A stretch of 64,000 bases of DNA, taken from positions 372,001-436,000 of the forward strand of contig NZ_JAUZEE010000003.1 in the NCBI RefSeq assembly GCF_030705305.1. Direction: 5' to 3'. A model generated the notes under the pieces. The model was not told where the DNA came from and did not search any database. It saw only the letters and a program-made list of their open reading frames with translations. The position numbers and the translations under genes are program-made. This stretch comes from Leptothrix discophora. Lineage in GTDB: Bacteria > Pseudomonadota > Gammaproteobacteria > Burkholderiales > Burkholderiaceae_C. Position 1 is the stretch's first letter. Each line of letters starts with the position of its first letter. Below are positions 38,713 through 47,693 of the stretch, one piece after another.

Positions 38713-39351
38713 ATGCAAGAAGACCAGATCCAGCGTTTCTTCACGACCTTGCAGGTCGCCAACCCGATGCCGGCCTCGGAACTTGAATACAGCTCGGTGT
38801 TCGAGCTGCTGGCCGCCGTGCTGCTGTCGGCCCAGGCGACCGATGTCGGCGTCAACAAGGCGACCCGGCGGCTGTTCCCGGTGGCCAACACGCCGGCGCG
38901 CATCCTGGCGCTCGGACTTGACGGGCTGATGGCGCACATCCGGACCATCGGCCTGTACCGGAGCAAGGCGCGGCACCTGATCCAGACCTGCGAGATCCTG
39001 ATCCAGCGCCATGGCGGCCAGGTGCCGCGCAGCCGCGAGGCGCTGGAGGCGCTGCCCGGCGTTGGCCGCAAGACCGCCAACGTGGTGCTCAACGTCGCCT
39101 TCGGCGAGCCGACCTGCGCGGTCGACACGCACATCTTCCGGGTCGGCAACCGCACCGGGCTCGCACCGGGCAAGACGCCGCTGGCGGTCGAGCTGAAGCT
39201 GCTCGAACGCATCCCGGAACGCTTCCGGGTCGACGCCCACCACTGGCTGATCCTGCATGGCCGCTACGTCTGCCAGGCCCGCAAGCCGCGCTGCGCGGCC
39301 TGTTCGGTGGCGGACTGCTGCGACTTCAGCCCCAAGACCACCGCAACCTGA
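38713..39351 (+). CDS. nth: Endonuclease III
   Basis: 212 residues (E. coli 211). It removes oxidised pyrimidines from DNA. The helix-hairpin-helix LPGVGRKTANVVLNVAFG, catalytic Lys in the same motif, catalytic Asp in AVDTHIFRVGNR, and the C-terminal [4Fe-4S] loop C-x6-C-x2-C-x5-C (CQARKPRCAACSVADCC) are all present. The upstream region is palindromic. Confidence 0.96.
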   Translation: MQEDQIQRFFTTLQVANPMPASELEYSSVFELLAAVLLSAQATDVGVNKATRRLFPVANTPARILALGLDGLMAHIRTIGLYRSKARHLIQTCEILIQRHGGQVPRSREALEALPGVGRKTANVVLNVAFGEPTCAVDTHIFRVGNRTGLAPGKTPLAVELKLLERIPERFRVDAHHWLILHGRYVCQARKPRCAACSVADCCDFSPKTTAT

Positions 39352-39366
39352 GGCCGCTCGCGTCTG

Positions 39367-39575
39367 CCCAAGGCAGGCCTGCGCCCCCTAGGGGGGCAGC
39401 GAACGCCGTGAGCGTGGGGCTCCAGGCCACCCGCCGGGCCGCCCCAAGGCAGGCCTGCGACCCCTCGGGGGGCAGCGAACGCCGTGAGCGTGGGGGCTCC
39501 AGGTCACCCGCCGGGCCGCCCCAAGGGTGGCCTGCGCCCCCTCGGGGGGCAGCGAACGCAGTGAGCGTGGGGGCC
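39367..39575. repeat. Tandem array of about 76-77-base GC-rich units
   Basis: Units start at 39367, 39443 and 39520; the third is cut short. Each holds a GCCCCCTNGGGGGGC-type palindrome, then CAGCGAACGCNGTGAGCGTGG. The junction CGCCGGGCCGCCCCAAG (39432-39448 and 39509-39525) is the inverse of the core at 29361-29377. The array fills the gap between two convergent genes. Confidence 0.85.
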
Positions 39576-39576
39576 C

Positions 39577-40380
39577 TCAGCTTCTCGCTGCCCAGGCCTG
39601 GATGCGGGCCTCGATGCGGCGCAGGCCGTCGGTCAGGGCGGCCGGGCCGGGTTGCAGGATCTCGCTGGACTTGATCTCGAAGACCTGGCCGTCGCGCACC
39701 GCCGGCAAGGCGTCCCAGCCGGGCCGCGCCGCGACCGTCGCCGGCTGGAACTTGCGCCCGCACCAGGAGCCGAGGATCAGCTCGGGCGAGCGGCGCAGCA
39801 CCTCGGACGGGTCCGCGATGATGCGGTCGCGCCCGAGCGAACGCCCGGCCAGCTCGGGGAAGCATTCCTCGCCGCCGGCCAGCACGATCAGCTCGCTGAC
39901 CCAGCCGATGCCCGAGATCAGCGGGTCCATCCATTCCTCGAAATAGACCCGCGGCCGACGCGGCAGCAGCGCCGCGCGGGCGGCTGCCGCGTCCAGCCCG
40001 GCCTGCAGCTCGGCCAGCAGCATGGCGGTGCGCGCCTGGGCGCCGACCATCGCGCCGACCATCTGGATCGAGGCCAGGATGCCGTCGATCGTGCGGTGGT
40101 TGAAGACGTGCACCGGCACGCCGGCGCGGACCAGCGTGCTGGCGATGTCGGCCTGCAGGTCCGAGAAGCCGAGCACCAGGTCGGGCTCCAGCGCCAGGAT
40201 CTGGTCGATCCTGGCGCTCAGGAAGGCGCTGACCCGCGGCTTCTCCTGGCGTGCCTGCGGCGGCCGCACGGTGTAGCCGGAGATGCCGACGATGCGGTGC
40301 TGCTCGCCCAGCAGGTAGAGCGTCTCGGTGGTTTCCTCGGTCAGGCAGACGATGCGGCGCGGGTGGCGGTCTGGGGTCAT
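39577..40380 (-). CDS. BtuF-like cobalamin-binding protein without a signal peptide
   Basis: 267 residues. The helical-backbone metal-receptor fold is clear: RRIVCLTEETTETLYLLGEQHRIVGISGYTVRPP, then ARIDQILALEPDLVLGFSDLQ and WVSELIVLAGGEECF. No signal peptide is seen from the ATG at 40380, unlike the btuF at 46284. It is the last gene of the cobalamin operon, 19 bases after cobC. It may bind a corrinoid in the cytoplasm or be exported from a start I have missed. Confidence 0.8.
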   Translation of the reverse strand: MTPDRHPRRIVCLTEETTETLYLLGEQHRIVGISGYTVRPPQARQEKPRVSAFLSARIDQILALEPDLVLGFSDLQADIASTLVRAGVPVHVFNHRTIDGILASIQMVGAMVGAQARTAMLLAELQAGLDAAAARAALLPRRPRVYFEEWMDPLISGIGWVSELIVLAGGEECFPELAGRSLGRDRIIADPSEVLRRSPELILGSWCGRKFQPATVAARPGWDALPAVRDGQVFEIKSSEILQPGPAALTDGLRRIEARIQAWAARS

Positions 40381-40399
40381 CGGGCAGCTCCATCGGGGG

Positions 40400-40999
40400 T
40401 CATCGGAAGGCTCCTCCGGGAGCCATCGGCCGCAGCCGCAGGTCGACGCCATGGCCGATCGGCGCGGGCCAGTCGACCGCGCGGAGCGGGTCCAGGTGCA
40501 GGGTGCGCAGCGCGTTGAGCCAGCCGGCATGGCCGACCGCCCAGACCCTCGCGCCGGCCAGCACCGGGTCGTCGATGAGCGAGCGCACGCGCGCGCGCAG
40601 CATCGCGACGCTCTCCCCGCCGCCGGGCCGGTGGGTCACGAAAGCATCGGTCCAGCCGGCCCAGTCGGCCGGTTCGATCTCGCGCCAGCGCAGGCCGTCC
40701 CAGCGGCCGAAGTCGGCCTCGTCCAGGCGCGGGTCGATGTGGTGGTGCCAGCCCCAGCGGCGCAGCCAGCGGCCGACATCGGCGGCGCGGCGCCGCGTCG
40801 AGGTCACGATCACGCGCTCGCCGCCCTCGCGCCGCTGGGCCGTGCGGATGCGGTGCGCCAGCCGCCGCGCGCGACGCCGGTCGACCGGCAGGTCGGTGCG
40901 GCCGATGCAGCGTCCGGCCGCGCCCTGCGCGCGGGGATGTCGCCAGACGCGCAGTTCGGCCAGCGCCATCGGCCCGGTGAGCTCCAGTCCGCGCGTCAT
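40400..40999 (-). CDS. cobC: Alpha-ribazole phosphatase-like histidine phosphatase
   Basis: 199 residues. It would remove phosphate from alpha-ribazole 5'-phosphate in the lower-ligand branch. The N-terminal motif LRVWRHPRAQGAAGRCIGRTDLPV has the catalytic His; RHP stands in place of the usual RHG. VGHAGWLNALRTLHLDPL holds the second His. Assignment as cobC rests on the operon. It starts five bases after the cobS stop. Confidence 0.82.
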   Translation of the reverse strand: MTRGLELTGPMALAELRVWRHPRAQGAAGRCIGRTDLPVDRRRARRLAHRIRTAQRREGGERVIVTSTRRRAADVGRWLRRWGWHHHIDPRLDEADFGRWDGLRWREIEPADWAGWTDAFVTHRPGGGESVAMLRARVRSLIDDPVLAGARVWAVGHAGWLNALRTLHLDPLRAVDWPAPIGHGVDLRLRPMAPGGAFR

Positions 41000-41003
41000 G
41001 CGT

Positions 41004-41798
41004 TCAGGTCCATCCCGCCGCCGCCAGCCAGCCCAGCAAGGCGGCCAGTTCCCCGACCTGCTGCGCGGCCCCCAGCGTGTCGCCGGTGTAGCCGCCCAGC
41101 CGCCGCCGATACCAGCCCCGGCAGGTCCAGGTGACGCACGCCAGCGCCCCCAGCGCCGCCGCCAGCGCGAGCCCGCCGGCACCGAGGGTCGCGGCCAGCG
41201 CCGTCAGCACGGCCACCCAGGCCAGCGCCGCAACCAGCCCGCCGCGCGAGACCTGCTGCGCCATCGGCTTGGCCTTGGCATGTTCGGCATCGCCGGCATA
41301 CGGCAGCAGCGCCAGCAACAGCACCGGCACGGCACGCGAGGCCGCATGGGCCCAGACGCCGGCCAGCAGCGCCTGCGCCAGGCCGGCGACGACCAGCGCG
41401 TGCAGCGTCGCCGCCTTCAGCCCCAGCACCAGCAGCAGGCCCAGCGCACCGTAGCTGCCCAGGCGCGAGTCCTTCATGATCAGCAGCGCCCGCTCGCGCG
41501 TGACCGCCCCGCCCAGGCCGTCGCAGGTGTCGGCCAGGCCGTCCTCGTGGAAACCGCCGGTGAGCCAGACCGTCGCCGCCATCGACAGGCCGACCGCGAC
41601 CGTGGCAGGCCAGACCAGCGACGCCGCCGCCAGGACCGCCGCACCCCACAGCCCGACCAGCAGGCCGACGCCGGGATAGTGGCGCGCGCTGGCATGCATC
41701 CATGCCGGCGTGTAGCCGACCCAGGCCGGCACCGGCACGCGGGTGAAGAACTGCAGGGCGATGAGGTACAGCCGCAGCTCGTGGACCCACCGGTTCAT
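41004..41798 (-). CDS. cobS: Adenosylcobinamide-GDP ribazoletransferase
   Basis: 264 residues, an integral membrane enzyme with several spans. It joins alpha-ribazole to adenosylcobinamide-GDP. FFTRVPVP and GGFHEDGLADTCDGLGG are the signature motifs; the latter binds metal. Its start overlaps the cobT stop by four bases. Confidence 0.93.
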   Translation of the reverse strand: MNRWVHELRLYLIALQFFTRVPVPAWVGYTPAWMHASARHYPGVGLLVGLWGAAVLAAASLVWPATVAVGLSMAATVWLTGGFHEDGLADTCDGLGGAVTRERALLIMKDSRLGSYGALGLLLVLGLKAATLHALVVAGLAQALLAGVWAHAASRAVPVLLLALLPYAGDAEHAKAKPMAQQVSRGGLVAALAWVAVLTALAATLGAGGLALAAALGALACVTWTCRGWYRRRLGGYTGDTLGAAQQVGELAALLGWLAAAGWT

Positions 41799-42880
41799 GG
41801 CGCCGGACCGCTCACGCCGGCCGACTCGAAGCTGGCCATCTCGGCCAGGAACCGGCAGGCCGATTCCAGCAGCGGCCAGGCCAGCGCGGCGCCGGAGCCT
41901 TCGCCCAGGCGCAGGTCCAGGTCGATCAGCGGGCGCACGCCGAGGTGCTCCAGCAGCAGCCGGTGGCCGGGCTCCTGCGAGCGGTGCGCGAACACGCAGC
42001 GTGGCAGCACCGCCGGGCGCAGCCGCTGGGCGACCAGCACGGCCGCGCCGACGATGTAGCCGTCGACGACGATGACGCGGCGCTGCGCGGCCGCTTCCAG
42101 CACCGCGCCGACCAGCGCGGCGATCTCCAGGCCACCGAAGGCGGCCAGCGCGGCCAGCGGCTCGACCGCGTCGGCATGGCGGGCCAGGACCTCGGCCAGC
42201 ACGGCCGTCTTGCGCACCAGCGCGGCGTCGTCCAGGCCGGTGCCGCGGCCGGTGCAGGTCTCGATCGGGAGGCCGGTCAGGCGCGCCACCAGCATCGCCG
42301 AGGCCGAGGTGTTGCCGATGCCCATCTCGCCCAGCAGCACCGCGTTGCCCGGCAGGCTGGCGATCACGTCCCGGCCGACCGCGATCGCCTGGGCGACCTG
42401 CGACAGGCTCATCGCGCGAGCCTGCGAGGCATCGGCGGTACCGGGCGCGACCTTGCAGCGGCGCAGCTGCGGGTGGGGCTCGAAGTCCTGCCGCACGCCC
42501 GCGTCGACCACCGTCAGCGCCAGGCCATGCTGGCGCGCCAGCACGCTGACGGCCGCGCCGCCGGCCAGGAAGTTCAGCACCATCTGCGCGGTCACGTCGG
42601 CCGGATAGGCCGAGATGCCGCGCGCGGTCAGGCCGTGGTCGGCCGCGAACACCACCATCTGCGGCTGCACCAGCTGCGGCAGGTCGCGGCCCTGGATCAG
42701 CGCCAGCTGCAGGGCCAGGGCCTCCAGCTGACCCAGCGCACCGAGCGGCTTGGTCTTGTGGTCGATGGCGTGCTGCACCCGCACAGCCAGCGCCGGGTCG
42801 TGCATCGGCGCGACCTCTGGCAGGTCGACGCGGTCGGGCGCAAGGGTCAGGTCGGCGTCGTTCAGGTCAGCATCGTTCAT
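41795..42880 (-). CDS. cobT: Nicotinate-nucleotide-dimethylbenzimidazole phosphoribosyltransferase
   Basis: 361 residues from the ATG at 42880. It activates the lower ligand dimethylbenzimidazole. QHAIDHKTKPLGALGQLE, VVFAADHGLTARGISAYP, LLGEMGIGNTSASAML, CTGRGTGLDD and LRLGEGSGAALAWPLLESA, with the catalytic Glu, are intact. The first 20 residues contain a small NDADLNDADL repeat. It lies 16 bases after cobQ. Confidence 0.95.
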   Translation of the reverse strand: MNDADLNDADLTLAPDRVDLPEVAPMHDPALAVRVQHAIDHKTKPLGALGQLEALALQLALIQGRDLPQLVQPQMVVFAADHGLTARGISAYPADVTAQMVLNFLAGGAAVSVLARQHGLALTVVDAGVRQDFEPHPQLRRCKVAPGTADASQARAMSLSQVAQAIAVGRDVIASLPGNAVLLGEMGIGNTSASAMLVARLTGLPIETCTGRGTGLDDAALVRKTAVLAEVLARHADAVEPLAALAAFGGLEIAALVGAVLEAAAQRRVIVVDGYIVGAAVLVAQRLRPAVLPRCVFAHRSQEPGHRLLLEHLGVRPLIDLDLRLGEGSGAALAWPLLESACRFLAEMASFESAGVSGPAP

Positions 42881-42896
42881 GTCGGAAAGCTCGTGT

Positions 42897-44447
42897 TCAA
42901 GGGTCTTGCAGCAGGCCCCGCAGCGCCGCCGGCCCGAGGTGGGTGTCGATGAAGTCGGCCAGGCCGTCGAAGACATGGTCGAGCGTGCGCACCCGGGCAC
43001 CGAACAGCGCCTGCAGCACGGCCGGCGATTCGAACAGGCCGTGCGCGTACAGGCCCAGCACGTTGCCACGCGGGCCGGCCTGCCAGCCGATCGGCTCACC
43101 ATCGGCGCTGCGCAGCGCGACCTGCGGGGCGGCCATGGCCGGGTGCGGCACGCTGCGGCCGTGGTGGATCTCGTAGCCCTGCCAGGCGATGCCCGACAGC
43201 GCCGCCCAGGGTCCGGCCGGGTCCATCGCGGCGAAGGCGGCGGTGGTCGGGCGCAGCAGCTTGACCGGCTCGAAGCGCGTGACCAGCGGCAGCAGGCCCA
43301 GGCCGGGCATGCAGGCGTCGACAGCGTCGAGGCCGGCGTCGCCGCCTTCGATGCCGTCGAGGTCGATCAGCGCCTCGCCCAGCATCTGCAGGCCGCCGCA
43401 CAGGCCCAGCACCGCGCCGCCGGCCGCCGCATGGCGGGCGATGGCCGCATCGAGCCGCTGCGCGCGCAGCCAGGCCAGGTCGGCCCGGCTGTGCTTGGAG
43501 CCGGGCAGCACGATCCAGTCGACGCCGTCGAGCTCGGCCGGCGTGCGGGCCCAGCTCAGGCGCACGCCCGGCAGGTTGCGCAGCGGCTGGAACTCGTCGA
43601 GGTTGCTGATGCGCGGAGGCACGATCACCGCGATGCGGTGGCTGACGTCGCCGCCGGAGGTCGGGCCGCCATCGCCCGGACCGTCATGCAACCCGTCCTC
43701 CTCCGGCAGTCCATGGCCGCGCCACATCGGCAGCACGCCCAGCGTGGGCACGCCGGTCAGCGCCTGCAACTGCTCGGGCCCGGGCGACAGCAAGGCCGCG
43801 TCGCCCCGGAAGCGGTTGAGCACGAAGCCGCGGATCAGCGCCCGCTCGTCCGGCGGCAGCAGCGCATGGGTGCCGTAGAGGTGCGCGAAGGCACCGCCCC
43901 GGTCGATGTCGGTGACCAGCAGGCAGGCCGCGTCGGCGGCCCGGGCGGTGCGCATGTTCACGTAGTCGCTGGCATGCAGGTTGATCTCGGCCGGCGAGCC
44001 CGCGCCCTCGATCACGACCACGTCATGCTCGGCCCGCAGCGCCGCCAGCGCGTCGCGCGCATGCGGCCAGAGCGCCTCGCTGCGCGCGCGCCATGGCACC
44101 TCGGCGAGATCACGCCGGACCTGGCCCAGCACGACGACCTGGCTGCGCATGTCGACCTCGGGCTTGAGCAGCACCGGGTTGTGGCAGACCTCGGGCTGCA
44201 CCCGCGCAGCCAGGGCCTGGAAATACTGCGCGCTGCCAATCTCGCCGGGCGTGCGCCGTCCATCCGGCCCGGGCAGGCCGGGCACGACCCGCGCGTTGTT
44301 GCTCATGTTCTGGGCCTTGAACGGCGCCACGCTCAGGCCCTGCCGCGCATACCAGCGGCACAGCGCCGTGGCCAGCCAGCTCTTGCCGGCGCCGCTGGTG
44401 GTGCCCAGCACCATGACGGCGCGGGCCGCCCGACGCGACGGGCTCAT
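42897..44447 (-). CDS. cobQ: Cobyric acid synthase
   Basis: 516 residues. It amidates four side chains of the corrin ring using glutamine and ATP. P-loop GTTSGAGKSWLATALCRWY, FKAQNMSNNARV, and the glutamine-amidotransferase-like half with nucleophile GLCGGLQMLGE and later GYEIHHGRS are present. ATG overlaps the stop of the ABC ATPase gene (ATGA). Its presence suggests the cell handles incomplete corrinoids, not only finished B12. Confidence 0.94.
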   Translation of the reverse strand: MSPSRRAARAVMVLGTTSGAGKSWLATALCRWYARQGLSVAPFKAQNMSNNARVVPGLPGPDGRRTPGEIGSAQYFQALAARVQPEVCHNPVLLKPEVDMRSQVVVLGQVRRDLAEVPWRARSEALWPHARDALAALRAEHDVVVIEGAGSPAEINLHASDYVNMRTARAADAACLLVTDIDRGGAFAHLYGTHALLPPDERALIRGFVLNRFRGDAALLSPGPEQLQALTGVPTLGVLPMWRGHGLPEEDGLHDGPGDGGPTSGGDVSHRIAVIVPPRISNLDEFQPLRNLPGVRLSWARTPAELDGVDWIVLPGSKHSRADLAWLRAQRLDAAIARHAAAGGAVLGLCGGLQMLGEALIDLDGIEGGDAGLDAVDACMPGLGLLPLVTRFEPVKLLRPTTAAFAAMDPAGPWAALSGIAWQGYEIHHGRSVPHPAMAAPQVALRSADGEPIGWQAGPRGNVLGLYAHGLFESPAVLQALFGARVRTLDHVFDGLADFIDTHLGPAALRGLLQDP

Positions 44448-45244
44448 CGCGTGAGCCCCAGGTCGGGCAAGGCCAGCCATTCGTCGCCCAGGCGCTCGAT
44501 GCGGATCGCGCCGCCGAAGACGTCGCGCAGGGCCGCATGCACCGCCGGATCGTCAGGCGCGCCGACGGCGCGGATGTGGCCGCCGCCCGGACCTGCCGTG
44601 GCCTTCTCCAGCACGACCAGCCGGTCGGCCGCCAGCGCCAGGCCGAGGTCATGAAGCACGCTGACCACCGTCTGCGAGCGCCCGAGCCGGCGCATCAGCC
44701 GCACCAGCGCGACCTGGTGCGGCGCGTCGAGGTGGGTGGTTGGCTCATCCAGCAGCAGCACCGGCGCCTGCACCGCCAGCGCGCGGGCCAGCAGCGCGCG
44801 CTGGCGCTCGCCACCGGACAGGTCCGACAGGCGGCGGTCGGCCCAGTCGGCACATTCGGTGTCCTGCATGGCCTGCGCGACCACCGCCTGGTCCTGCACG
44901 CGGGTCGCGCCGAACAGGCCCTGATGCGGCAGGCGGCCCAGCATGACGATGTCGCGCACCGTCAGCTCGCCACCGGCCTCGGCCTGTTGCGCCAGCCAGG
45001 CGATGTGGCGGGACCGCTCGCGCGCGGCCAGCCGGTGGATGTCACGCCCGTCCAGCTCGATGCGGCCGGCGCGCGGCGACAGCAACCCGGCCAGGCCGCG
45101 CAGCAGCGTCGACTTGCCGGCACCATTCGGGCCGACGATGGCGGTCCAGCCGGTGCCGATCTCCAGACCGACGTGCTCCAGCACCGGCTCGGCGACACCC
45201 TCGGGTGCCAGCGCCAGGTCGATGCAGCGCAGCACCTTCGTCAC
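44444..45244 (-). CDS. btuD: Cobalamin/iron-siderophore-type ABC transporter ATPase
   Basis: 266 residues from the GTG at 45244, which overlaps the permease stop (GTGA). Walker A GPNGAGKST, Q-loop AWLAQQAEA, signature LSGGERQRALLARAL, Walker B VLLLDEPTTHLD and the switch His in VLHDLGLA are all intact. It powers import through the permease gene before it. The cobalamin role is taken from the operon. Confidence 0.92.
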   Translation of the reverse strand: MTKVLRCIDLALAPEGVAEPVLEHVGLEIGTGWTAIVGPNGAGKSTLLRGLAGLLSPRAGRIELDGRDIHRLAARERSRHIAWLAQQAEAGGELTVRDIVMLGRLPHQGLFGATRVQDQAVVAQAMQDTECADWADRRLSDLSGGERQRALLARALAVQAPVLLLDEPTTHLDAPHQVALVRLMRRLGRSQTVVSVLHDLGLALAADRLVVLEKATAGPGGGHIRAVGAPDDPAVHAALRDVFGGAIRIERLGDEWLALPDLGLTR

Positions 45245-46251
45245 CGCAAGCCCCTGCGCGACAGCAGCACCAGCAAGTAGCAACCGCCCAGCACGGCGGT
45301 GAAGACACCGACCGGCAGTTCCTGGGGCGAGATCACGCTGCGCGCGACGATGTCGGCCCACAGCAGCAGCGCACCGCCCATCGCCGCGCTGGCGACCAGG
45401 CGGTAGCCGGCCGGGGCGCGAACGAATCGGGCGACCAGGTGCGGCGCGACCAGCCCGACGAAGGCGACCAGCCCGGCCTGGGCCACCGCCGTGCCGGTGG
45501 CCAGCGCCATCAGGACGACCAGCGCCGCGCGCAGCCGCGGCAAGGCCAGGCCGAGGCTGCGGGCACTGTCCTCGCCGAGCGCCAGCGCGTCCAGCACGCG
45601 CGAAAGCCGCCAGGCCAGCGGCAGCGTCGCGGCCAGCGCCGCGCCCAGCAGGGTCACGCTGGGCCAGCCGAGCAGGCCAGTCTGGCCCATCAGGAAGGCC
45701 TGCCGGCCCCGCAGCGCGTCCGGCGAGAACAGCGTCACCAGGTCGTTCAGTGCGCCCAGCAGCACGCCGACGACCACGCCGGCCAGCAGCAGCCGGGTCG
45801 TGTGCTCGGCCCCGCGCGCCAGCAGCAGGGTGGCGGTGACGCCGCCCAGCGCGCCGACGAAGGCCGCGCCGACGAGACCCAGGCGCTGGATCAGGTCCGC
45901 ACCCGCCAGCGGCAGCGACGCGCCCAGCAGGCCGCCGGCCGCCAGCACGATCACCACGCCCAGCGACGCGCCGGCCGCCGAGCCCAGCAGGTAGGGATCG
46001 GCCAGCGGGTTGCGGAACAGCCCCTGCGCCAGCGCGCCCGACAGCCCGAACAGCGCGCCGACCAGCAGCGCGCCCAGGCTGCGCGGAGCGCGGATCTCCC
46101 ACAGGATCAGCTCGCCACCCGCCGGGTCCGCCATGGCCGACAGGTGCCAGCCCTCGCTGCCCGCCAGCAGGCCGGCGGCCAGCCCGACCGCGATCAGCAG
46201 CAGCAGGGCCAGCGCAAGGCGCAGGCGACGCAGGCGTTCGGCGGCGGGCAT
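45241..46251 (-). CDS. btuC: BtuC/FecCD-type ABC transporter permease
   Basis: 336 residues with about ten membrane spans. ELILWEIRAPRSLGALLVGALFGLSGALAQGLFRNPLADPYLLG is the classic start of the family, and GLVAFVGLVAPHLVARFV the cytoplasmic coupling region. It carries cobalamin across the inner membrane with btuD and btuF. The start is the ATG at 46251, 32 bases after btuF. Confidence 0.92.
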   Translation of the reverse strand: MPAAERLRRLRLALALLLLIAVGLAAGLLAGSEGWHLSAMADPAGGELILWEIRAPRSLGALLVGALFGLSGALAQGLFRNPLADPYLLGSAAGASLGVVIVLAAGGLLGASLPLAGADLIQRLGLVGAAFVGALGGVTATLLLARGAEHTTRLLLAGVVVGVLLGALNDLVTLFSPDALRGRQAFLMGQTGLLGWPSVTLLGAALAATLPLAWRLSRVLDALALGEDSARSLGLALPRLRAALVVLMALATGTAVAQAGLVAFVGLVAPHLVARFVRAPAGYRLVASAAMGGALLLWADIVARSVISPQELPVGVFTAVLGGCYLLVLLSRRGLR

Positions 46252-46283
46252 GGCGGCGATGGCGGCGCGGCGCGGTGCGGGTT

Positions 46284-47114
46284 TCAGCGCGCGGGCGCCG
46301 GCAAGGCGGCCAGGCAGTCGGCGATCAGCCGGGCGCCCTCGCCCAGCCGTGGGCCGGGACGCACCAGCATGTCGTAGGGCACCGGCGCGAAGGCGCAGGT
46401 CTGGCGCGACGCCAGCGCCGCGAGCCGGTTCCAGCCAGGCCGGCGCGGCATCTCGGCCAGCGGCTGCGCGGCGGCCATGACCAGGTCCGGCCCGGCACGC
46501 AGGATGAATTCGGGGTTGAGCTGCGGGAAGGGGCCCATGCCGGGATCGACGATGTTGCGCAGCCCCAGCCGCGCCAGCGTCGCGCCGATGAAGGACGCGG
46601 CCCCGGCCGCATGCGGTGTGCTCGCAATCTCGAAGTACACGCTGCGACCGCGCCAGTGCGCCGGCACGCGCCGGGCGGCGGTCTCGAGGTCGGCCTCGAT
46701 GGCCGCCCACAGCGTCTCGGCCCGTTCCGGCCGGCCCAGCAGCGTGGCGATCCGGCGCAGCGCCACCCGCACGTCTTCCTGGCTTTCGGCCTGCAGCGTG
46801 ACCACGCGAAGGCCCAGCGCGGACAGCCGCTCGACCACCCGCGTCGACGGCGCGGCCAGCACCAGGTCCGGCCGCAGCGCGACGATGCGCTCCAGCTGCG
46901 CATCGTCCATCCCGCCCAGCCTCGGCAGGCCGGCGATCGAGGCCGGCCAGTTGGAATAGCGATCGACACCGACCAGCCGGTCGCAGGCATCGAGCGCGCA
47001 GACGGCCTCGGTGATGGAGGGCAGCAGGGAGACGATGCGGCGCGGTTCGGCCGCACCGGCCGGTCCCGCGATGAAGGCGGCCAGCAGCAACCAGCCGATC
47101 AGCAGCCGCTTCAT
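46284..47114 (-). CDS. btuF: Periplasmic cobalamin-binding protein
   Basis: 276 residues with a signal peptide (about 1-21, AGPAGAAE). The receptor fold starts with RRIVSLLPSITEAVCALDACDRLVGVDRYSNWP and continues with LERIVALRPDLVLA and ATLARLGLRNIVD. It captures cobalamin for the btuC/btuD importer. ATG overlaps the cobU stop (ATGA). Confidence 0.9.
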   Translation of the reverse strand: MKRLLIGWLLLAAFIAGPAGAAEPRRIVSLLPSITEAVCALDACDRLVGVDRYSNWPASIAGLPRLGGMDDAQLERIVALRPDLVLAAPSTRVVERLSALGLRVVTLQAESQEDVRVALRRIATLLGRPERAETLWAAIEADLETAARRVPAHWRGRSVYFEIASTPHAAGAASFIGATLARLGLRNIVDPGMGPFPQLNPEFILRAGPDLVMAAAQPLAEMPRRPGWNRLAALASRQTCAFAPVPYDMLVRPGPRLGEGARLIADCLAALPAPAR

Positions 47115-47674
47115 GCCGGTCCGCCCTTGAGGTGCAGCGGCAGGCCGGCCACCCTCAGCGTGACCTGGCTGCACAGCGCCGCGACGCGCTGGTCCAGCAG
47201 GCCCAGCGCATCGAGGAAGCGCCGCGTCTCGGCCCCCAGCGGCATCACGCCCAGGCCGATCTCGTTGGAGACCAGCACGACCGGACCGGGCAAGGCGGGC
47301 AAGGCCGCGCACAGGCGGTCGATGGCCGCCTCGGCGTCCTGCACCGGCAGGCCGGGCGGCGGCATCGTCAGCTGGGTCAGCCAGAGCGTCAGGCAGTCGA
47401 CCACCAGCAGGTGATCGGGCGTGCTGAGTGCCTGCAACGCCTGCGCCAGATCACCCGCCAGTTCCTGCGTGGCCAGCCCCGGCACCCGTTCGGCCCGGTC
47501 GGCCTGGTGGCGCGCGATGCGCAGGCGCATCTCGTCATCGCCCGGCCAGGCCGTGGCCAGCAGGGTGGCCCGTTGCCCTGCTGGGCTCCGATCCGCGCCC
47601 AGCCAGGCGGCCGCACGCGCTTCGGCCGCGCGGGACTTGCCGCTTTTCTGGCCGCCGAGGATGAGGGTGTGCAT
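47111..47674 (-). CDS. cobU: Adenosylcobinamide kinase / adenosylcobinamide-phosphate guanylyltransferase
   Basis: 187 residues. P-loop LILGGQKSGKSRAAEARA, then RIARHQADRAERVPG with the guanylylated His, VVDCLTLWL and VSNEIGLGVMPLG are the family motifs. It phosphorylates and then GMP-activates adenosylcobinamide for the cobS step. It follows btuB by 19 bases. Confidence 0.95.
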   Translation of the reverse strand: MHTLILGGQKSGKSRAAEARAAAWLGADRSPAGQRATLLATAWPGDDEMRLRIARHQADRAERVPGLATQELAGDLAQALQALSTPDHLLVVDCLTLWLTQLTMPPPGLPVQDAEAAIDRLCAALPALPGPVVLVSNEIGLGVMPLGAETRRFLDALGLLDQRVAALCSQVTLRVAGLPLHLKGGPA

Positions 47675-47693
47675 GGGGGCGACCCGCTTCAGG

